From Pomacea canaliculata (taxonomy: Eukaryota; Mollusca; Gastropoda; Architaenioglossa; Ampullariidae): a stretch of 64,000 nucleotides of DNA. The DNA is taken from assembly GCF_003073045.1 (NCBI RefSeq), contig NC_037592.1, positions 717,371 to 781,370 of the forward strand, read 5' to 3'. The notes beneath the pieces are model-generated. The model ran no database searches. It was not told the origin of the DNA and was given only the letters and a program-made list of their open reading frames with translations. Positions 59,285 through 64,000 of the stretch are shown here, piece after piece. The translations under genes were made by a program, and so were the position numbers. The stretch's first letter is position 1, and each line of letters opens with the position of its first letter.

Positions 59285-60440
59285 CTAAGCATCATTTGTA
59301 AATGAGTCAGTCCTCAAAAGCTTTTGTTTGTCTTTTAATTTTTTTAGTGGGCTAGTGCTGGTTACTACTGTCTTGGTCTGATCTGCTTGTCTTTTTGTAC
59401 AATTGCCTTGGGGTTGAATTGTCAAAGATAAAGACCTTCCTATTCTCACTTTGTTATCAGTATAGCCAAACATCCATAAGATGGAGTTTTCATATCTGTG
59501 CTCCAAGCTTCGCTGCCTCCCAAAGTATGTTTCAAGAGGATCTATGCAAAATTTGTTACTAAGAACAAACTGAACACCATTCTGATGGAGGTACCATGTG
59601 ACTTCTGGAAAGGCCTTTATAGTCATGCACAAACCTCTGAATGTCTGACAAAAACATCTTTGAACGTTCAGCTTTGCTGAACACACCAGTTCGAGTTATC
59701 ACAAACTGCTGCCAGTGAATAGGAACTCATGGAAACTTTGCAGGAAGGCAAACCTCCCATCATTTATGTCGCTGTGAGGCAACAGATCTGGCTTTGGCTT
59801 GCAAGTACCTTCTTCTGTTGAACGGACATTTAAACAGTCAAAACTACGGCTACCACATTCAAACATCACTTTTCCCACACTGCAACTAAGCACCTGGCTT
59901 GCCAATCTCACATTCATGATAGAAGTAGGTGTCAGATATACATATCATAAGTAAGTTTAGTTCTGTACGGCTGACTAGATGCATCTCTGTTAAAGATATC
60001 AATGACATGCTTCCAAAGCAGATGTTGACCATTTAACCAAAGATAGCGTGTCTGCCGACCTGATCCACAATTATATAGATTGTTTATCACTGTTTTGAGT
60101 AAGTGAGGAACGTCAGCTGCCCTGCATTTCATGGAGCCTTTGATTTGGCGAGGCCTCATCACTTGTGGATATCACTTTAAACCCTGCTTTCTTAACAAGA
60201 CCAACTGCCTGCCGTAAGTGTAAACAAAGCATCTGCAGTAAGCAAAGAAACCAATGCTTGTACTGATACAGTATTTGTAGTTAAGCCTACAATGTAAAAT
60301 ACTCATGCATGGGTGGCAGGGTTGATGCCTGTACATCCTGACTACCAACAAACTCAACAAGTTCCCCTGAACGTTTATCAACAACTAGGTCACATTTAAT
60401 TGTCATTTCGTCATGCAACAAGACGACAAAGCCTTGATGA
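59285..60440 (-). mobile_element. P-type (THAP9-like) transposase, broken
   Basis: Minus-strand readings in order: DEMTIKCDLVVDKRSGELVE (near 60410), AVGLVKKAGFKVISTSDEAS (near 60190), VPHLLKTVINNLYNCGSG and YLWLNGQHLLWKHVIDIF (near 60100-60010), TKLTYDMYI, MNVRLASQVLS (near 59900), then FPEVTWYLHQNGVQFVLSNK, DPLETYFGRQRSLEHRYEN and FGYTDNKVRIGRS (59600-59440). These are the DEM, DGASPN-like, LRN-like and DPLE-YFG-RQR blocks of P-element/THAP9 transposases. At least three frame interruptions and a stop after 'HEYFTL' show it is inactive. The THAP domain and terminal repeats were not seen. Its 5' side abuts the tRNA-Ser gene. Confidence 0.85.
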
Positions 60441-60593
60441 TGCTTTTTTCTTGAAATCATCCAGCGAGTTCCTTTGAAAACCAGGCTTTGGATGATAAAA
60501 ATTTGTATAATGCCTGGAAGGCGAAGTTTACCTGTACATGTATTTCTTTAGTGACAAGCGAATTTTTTTGAAGGGATTTTTGTAAAAGGCTCA

Positions 60594-60675
60594 CGTCGCC
60601 GACAGGATTCGAACCTGTGCGGGAAGATCCCAATGGATTTCTAGTCCATCGCCTTAACCACTCGGCCACGACGAC
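60594..60675 (-). tRNA. tRNA-Ser (AGA)
   Basis: An 82-nt cloverleaf on the minus strand. Acceptor GTCGTCG pairs with CGGCGAC (one G-T). The D arm includes GGCCGAGTGG, with box A TGGCCGAGTGGTTAAGG. The anticodon loop is CTAGAAA (anticodon AGA). The variable arm GGATCTTCCC is short but serine-like. The T arm ACAGG-TTCGAAT-CCTGT is perfect, with discriminator G. There is no intron. It should be transcribed by polymerase III from its internal boxes; a TTTT run lies downstream at about 60579-60582 (minus). Confidence 0.95.
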
Positions 60676-60744
60676 TGCTTGAAAACTGGTGGCTTTTACT
60701 TCTATATATTTTGATTGTACCTGCTGTCTGTTACTGGAGTAGTA

Positions 60745-61345
60745 ACACACTCTACCTGCTGTCTGTTACTAGAGTAGTAACACACTCTACCTGCTGTCTG
60801 TGTTACTAGAGTAGTAACACACTCTGCTCTTTATTCTGTTAACACACTCTGCTCTCTGTTGTTACTAGAGTAGTAACACACTCTGCTCTCTGTTGTTACT
60901 CGAGTAGTAACACACTCTACCTGCTGTCTGTTACTGGAGTAGTAACACACTCCACCTGCTGTCTGTTACTCGAGTAGTAACACACTCTACCTGCTGTCTG
61001 TTGTTACTAGAGTAGTAACACACTCTACTCTTTGTTGTTACTAGAGTAGTAACACACTCCACCTGCTGTCTGTTACTCGAGTACTAACACACTCTACCTG
61101 CTGTCTGTTGTTACTCGAGTAGTAACACACTCTACTCTCTGTTGTTACTAGAGTAGTAACACACTCTACCTGCTGTCTGTTGTTACTAGAGTAGTAACAC
61201 ACTCTACCTGCTGTCTGTTGTTACTAGAGTAGTAACACACTCTACCTGCTGTCTGTTGTTACTAGAGTAGTAACACACTCTCCTCTCTGTTGTTACTAGA
61301 GTAGTAACACACTCTACTCTCTGTTGTTACTCGAGTAGTAACTGA
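60745..61345. repeat. 35-40-bp minisatellite, about 16 copies
   Basis: The unit holds GTTACT(A/C)GAGTAGTAAC ACACTC followed by TACCTGCTGTCTGTT or a shorter CTCTGTT spacer. TACTCGAGTA within it is palindromic. Long and short spacers alternate irregularly. Confidence 0.95.
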
Positions 61346-61404
61346 AACACAGGTAATGTAAGCACGATGTTGTAGTGGGGTGTAAAGACTCGGGTGCATT
61401 CATG

Positions 61405-61640
61405 TTAACATTTCAGACTGAATAGGAGCGATGGAGTGCATGTCTGTGAGGACATGTCGGACAGAACAAAGTCAAGAACAGCTGCCAGAGCCAGGTATAC
61501 ATACATATAGTTGTTGGTCAGTAAAGTATCGACACTTTCATCATCGTCCCTCAGGCAGTCTCGGGTGACTTGTCTTTTGGCCAGCTCGTCCCTGGGCCGC
61601 ACATTGAGTAGTGAGGCGATCGACTCCATGTCTGAGTGAT
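61405..61640 (-). CDS. Coding-like exon of unknown gene (weak)
   Basis: The minus strand reads SNHSDMESIASLLNVRPRDE, LAKRQVTRDCLRDDDESVDT and LLTNNYM before a donor-like TATAT|GTATGT. Past that point it stays open to TGA at 61405. The composition looks protein-coding, but no acceptor or homolog was recognised. It lies downstream of PdxT on the same strand and might be an unrelated gene's exon. Confidence 0.3.
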
Positions 61641-61984
61641 TGCTCTTCACCAACATTCAGTCCACTAACCTGACCTTCAGTCTGACGGTAGTGCCACTCG
61701 TCTTCTCCAACTGACTTCACACATCAGGTTGACAACAAATTCTCTGGAGACAGGATATGACTGAGAGACAGAAAGAAAAGAGGGAGAGACAGGAATGGAA
61801 AGAGAAAGAAGAGAGGAGAGAAAAGTCTTCACTTTTCTTCACTTTCATTCTCCTCGGGCTCATCAAAGTTTTTTTAATTCGCCTATCTGCCAGCGGGGTA
61901 AGTGTGCGGAGGACTTGTTAGCCTCATAACCAGTAGCAGTAGTCAGTTCCCTCCCTTTGAGGATGTACCTACCCGTGCTTACTT

Positions 61985-62080
61985 CCACCTGTGAATATGA
62001 TCAATCACAACAAACAACCTGTAAATAGGAGCAATCACAACAAACAACCTGTGAATATGATCAATCACAACAAACAACCA
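61985..62080. repeat. About 30-bp tandem repeat, three copies
   Basis: CAATCACAACAAACAACCTG recurs three times at about 62002, 62031 and 62061, separated by TGAATATGAT or TAAATAGGAG. Confidence 0.85.
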
Positions 62081-62096
62081 AGTGTCCACAGAAAGC

Positions 62097-62102
62097 TTTA
62101 TT
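62097..62102 (-). terminator. Poly(A) signal of the PdxT gene
   Basis: The minus strand reads AATAAA 177 bp after the PdxT stop codon, the first one downstream, giving a short 3' untranslated region. Confidence 0.6.
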
Positions 62103-62278
62103 TATAGCCTGGAGTACACTGCGTTGATTTTCGTCAAGACGAGGATTTTGTCTACAACACCATGGCTGACCTTTGACTCTGTCTTCTTATTGAAAACAAC
62201 ATGCGCATACACACCATCCTCATCACTGACAGTCGTCTGTACAACACCATCCTCATCACTGACAGTCGTCTTGTTCTC

Positions 62279-63625
62279 TCAAACTCGACACAGCGCCATC
62301 TTCAGGAAGTATCGGTGCCAACGTAGGTCGTCTGTCAACTCAGGATGGAAAGCTGTTGAGAGTACATTCCCTTGGCGGAAGGCCACGATGACCGGATGCT
62401 GCTCGGGTGCGAGTCTCAGCGCCGCCAGCACTTCCACGGACGGAGCGGTGACGTGGAGAGTGGCGGGTGCCCGGATGAAGACAGCCCGGAAGTACTCCTG
62501 GTGGCTGGCCGGGTCGTCCAGCAGACTACAAGCGGTGACGGGTAGGTCAGCCTCGAAGCTGTTCACCTGGCGACCGAAGTAGTTACGTGACACCAGGGTA
62601 TCCGTGACGCCGAGCTGTGGACAGTGACACAACGACAGTTCTTTATTGACGACAGCTAAAATAAACAAAATAAGTAAAATAAGCTTTTTCATTAACCCCT
62701 ACCCCTTTAGGGGGAAGGAATAAACTAAGTAATTAAGGTAATTAAGTGCTATGAGAATAATTAGTAGAAAACATAAGATAAGGTATCAAAGGAGAGTGGG
62801 AGGTGAATAGGTACAAAAGTGGTTAAGAGAGTATATTATAGCCACTGTTAGCTGTGAGAGTATACTAGTCACTGTTAGCTGTGAGAGTATACTATAGCCA
62901 CTGTTAGCTGTAAGAGTATACTATAGCCACTGTTAGCTGTGAGAGTGAGAGTATACTAGCAACTGTTAGCTGTGAGAGTATACTATAGCCACTGTTAGCT
63001 GTAAGAGTATACTATAGCCACAGTTAGCTGTGAGAGTATACTATAGCCACTGTTAGCTGTGAGAGTATACTATAGCCACTGTTAGCTGTGAGAGTATACT
63101 AGCAACTGTTAGCTGTGAGAGTATATTATAGCCACTGTTAGCTGTGAGAGTATACTAGCCACTGTTGGCTGCGAGAGTATACTATAGCCACTGTTAGCTG
63201 TGAGAGTATACTATAGCCACTGTTGGCTGCGAGAGTATACTATAGCCACTGTTAGCTGTCAGAGTATATTATAGCCACTGTTAGCTGTGAGAGTATACTA
63301 GCCACTGTAAGCTGTCAGAGTAAGAGTATACTAGCCACTGTTGGCTGCGAGAGTATACTAGTGTTACCGAGGACTAGAGTTAGTGGACTCTATACTCACC
63401 GAGGACTAGAGTTAGTGGACTCTATACTCACCGAGGACTAGAGTTAGTGGACTCTATACTCACCGAGGACTAGAGTTAGTGGACTCTATACTCACCGAGG
63501 ACTGGCCGCCCTGTTTCTGGTGCTCCGTATGCTTGGATAAGAGAATCATGCCCGCACATGTTCCCCAAGTCACGTGGTCTTGCTGACCAATCCACGCTTT
63601 GAGTGGTTCCTCCATGTTATTTCTC
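62279..63625 (-). CDS. pdxT: Pyridoxal-5'-phosphate synthase glutaminase subunit PdxT/SNO, 3' part
   Basis: PdxT hydrolyses glutamine and passes ammonia to PdxS, which makes the vitamin B6 coenzyme from ribose-5-phosphate and glyceraldehyde-3-phosphate. Two exons are seen. 63625-63496 (acceptor TTTGCAG) reads [20 protein letters not shown] then GTCAGMILL; its Cys codon at 63558-63556 is the nucleophile. 62614-62279 (acceptor TCCACAG) reads [32 protein letters not shown] and [19 protein letters not shown]. It supplies the catalytic His (62347-62345) and Glu (62341-62339). The junction is phase 0. All three triad residues are intact, so activity is likely. The 154 residues visible are the C-terminal three quarters of a roughly 200-residue family; the start, with the GGES motif, is beyond 64000. 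PdxS is not in the window. Animal PdxT genes are known in sponges and some other invertebrates. Confidence 0.92.
62822..63360. repeat. Approximately 29-bp minisatellite in the PdxT intron
   Basis: The unit is GAGAGTATACTATAGCCACTG followed by TTAGCTGT, about 19 copies. Variants drop TATAG or change TTAGCTGTG to TTGGCTGCG. The variant types are interspersed, pointing to local duplication of mixed blocks. Confidence 0.95.
63366..63496 (-). repeat. 32-bp tandem repeat carrying the PdxT 5' splice site
   Basis: CTCACCGAGGACT begins at 63395, 63427, 63459 and 63491 (period 32). A diverged copy (GTTACCGAGGACT) begins at 63362. On the minus strand each is CCTCG|GTGAG, and the 63491 copy is the true exon end. 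Using any later copy would shift the frame by 32 nt or run into TGA in the following unit. Confidence 0.9.
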
Positions 63626-63639
63626 CTGCAAAGTCACGT

Positions 63640-63995
63640 CACCAATGAGGATGTTAGGGAATGTGGTGGTACATTATTGTGTTAGGCGACACACCGACCT
63701 GTCATTATTGTGTTAGGCGACACAGCGACCTGTCATTATTGTCAAAATCTTTTTTTAAGATCATCGGTTGCCGTGTACCTGTCTCCAGCTCCTTTCTCAC
63801 CTTTCTGTCAATCTACCTTTTGGTCGCTTACTACACACACAGAGTTCACTGCGCCACTTTGATCTCGAGCATGCTAAATACGCCACAGCACCAGTCAGCA
63901 CCACTCATCACCACACAGCACCACACAGCACCAGTTAGCACCACACAGCACCACACAACACCAGTCAGCACCACTCAGCACCACTCCATCACCAC
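63640..63995. repeat. Short tandem repeats at the window end
   Basis: 63672-63750 holds two to three copies of a 46-bp-type unit with GTTAGGCGACACA and GACCTGTCATTATTGT. 63880-63995 is a run of CACCA(C/G)(A/T)CAGCAC units. No PdxT exon was found here. Confidence 0.8.
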
Positions 63996-64000
63996 CACAG

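Noticed and set aside
60457-60750. 97-residue minus-strand open frame
   Set aside because: Most of it is translation through the tRNA-Ser gene.
62082-62582. 166-residue plus-strand open frame
   Set aside because: Antisense shadow of the PdxT exon, whose catalytic motifs read on the minus strand.
60745-63360. CRISPR-like repeat arrays
   Set aside because: Units are contiguous minisatellites without unique spacers, in an animal genome.

Overview
The window looks like nuclear DNA from a marine lophotrochozoan animal, most likely a mollusc. Genes are small and split by GT-AG introns. Protein-coding content is low. Transposon relics are dense and very mixed (LINEs, a tRNA-derived SINE, hAT, pogo/mariner-like, PIF/Harbinger-like and P-type elements), and there are many minisatellites and microsatellites. 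No prokaryotic operon, CRISPR array or rRNA was seen.

Region by region: 1-13.5 kb is mostly non-coding, with LINE fragments, a cyclic-AMP-response-element minisatellite, a 0.8-kb 29-bp satellite and a long CT-rich tract next to a GC-rich promoter-like stretch. A small unrecognised five-exon gene lies at 13.56-17.17 kb (+). The stretch 17.5-24.4 kb is AT-rich and nearly gene-free, with one LINE relic. A three-exon gene for a TMEM263-like membrane protein lies at 24.4-27.6 kb (-). A GC-rich promoter-like zone (29.5-30.4 kb) separates it from a divergent, highly acidic coding region at 30.7-31.6 kb (+). The stretch 38.4-49.4 kb is the most unusual part: about eleven diverged copies of a short exon module (basic run, then a FF...LPEEILRDL-type helix, reminiscent of a BESS motif), several with intact splice sites and a shared intron phase, interrupted by other elements including a Harbinger-like transposon that itself contains a LINE piece. 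The stretch 51.5-60.5 kb is a set of terminal-inverted-repeat elements with clear target-site duplications, including nested insertions, and a broken P-type transposase. A tRNA-Ser(AGA) gene lies at 60.6 kb (-). The last two exons of a pyridoxal-5'-phosphate synthase glutaminase subunit (PdxT/SNO) lie at 62.3-63.6 kb (-); the start of that gene is beyond the window.

The genes do not form a pathway with one another. The observations most worth following are the locally amplified exon family, and two unrelated genes (PdxT and the 13.6-17.2 kb gene) in which a minisatellite has copied the 5' splice site several times. In one gene the repeat would add in-frame heptapeptides; in the other it would break the frame. 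All calls were made by reading the sequence; no database search was possible.
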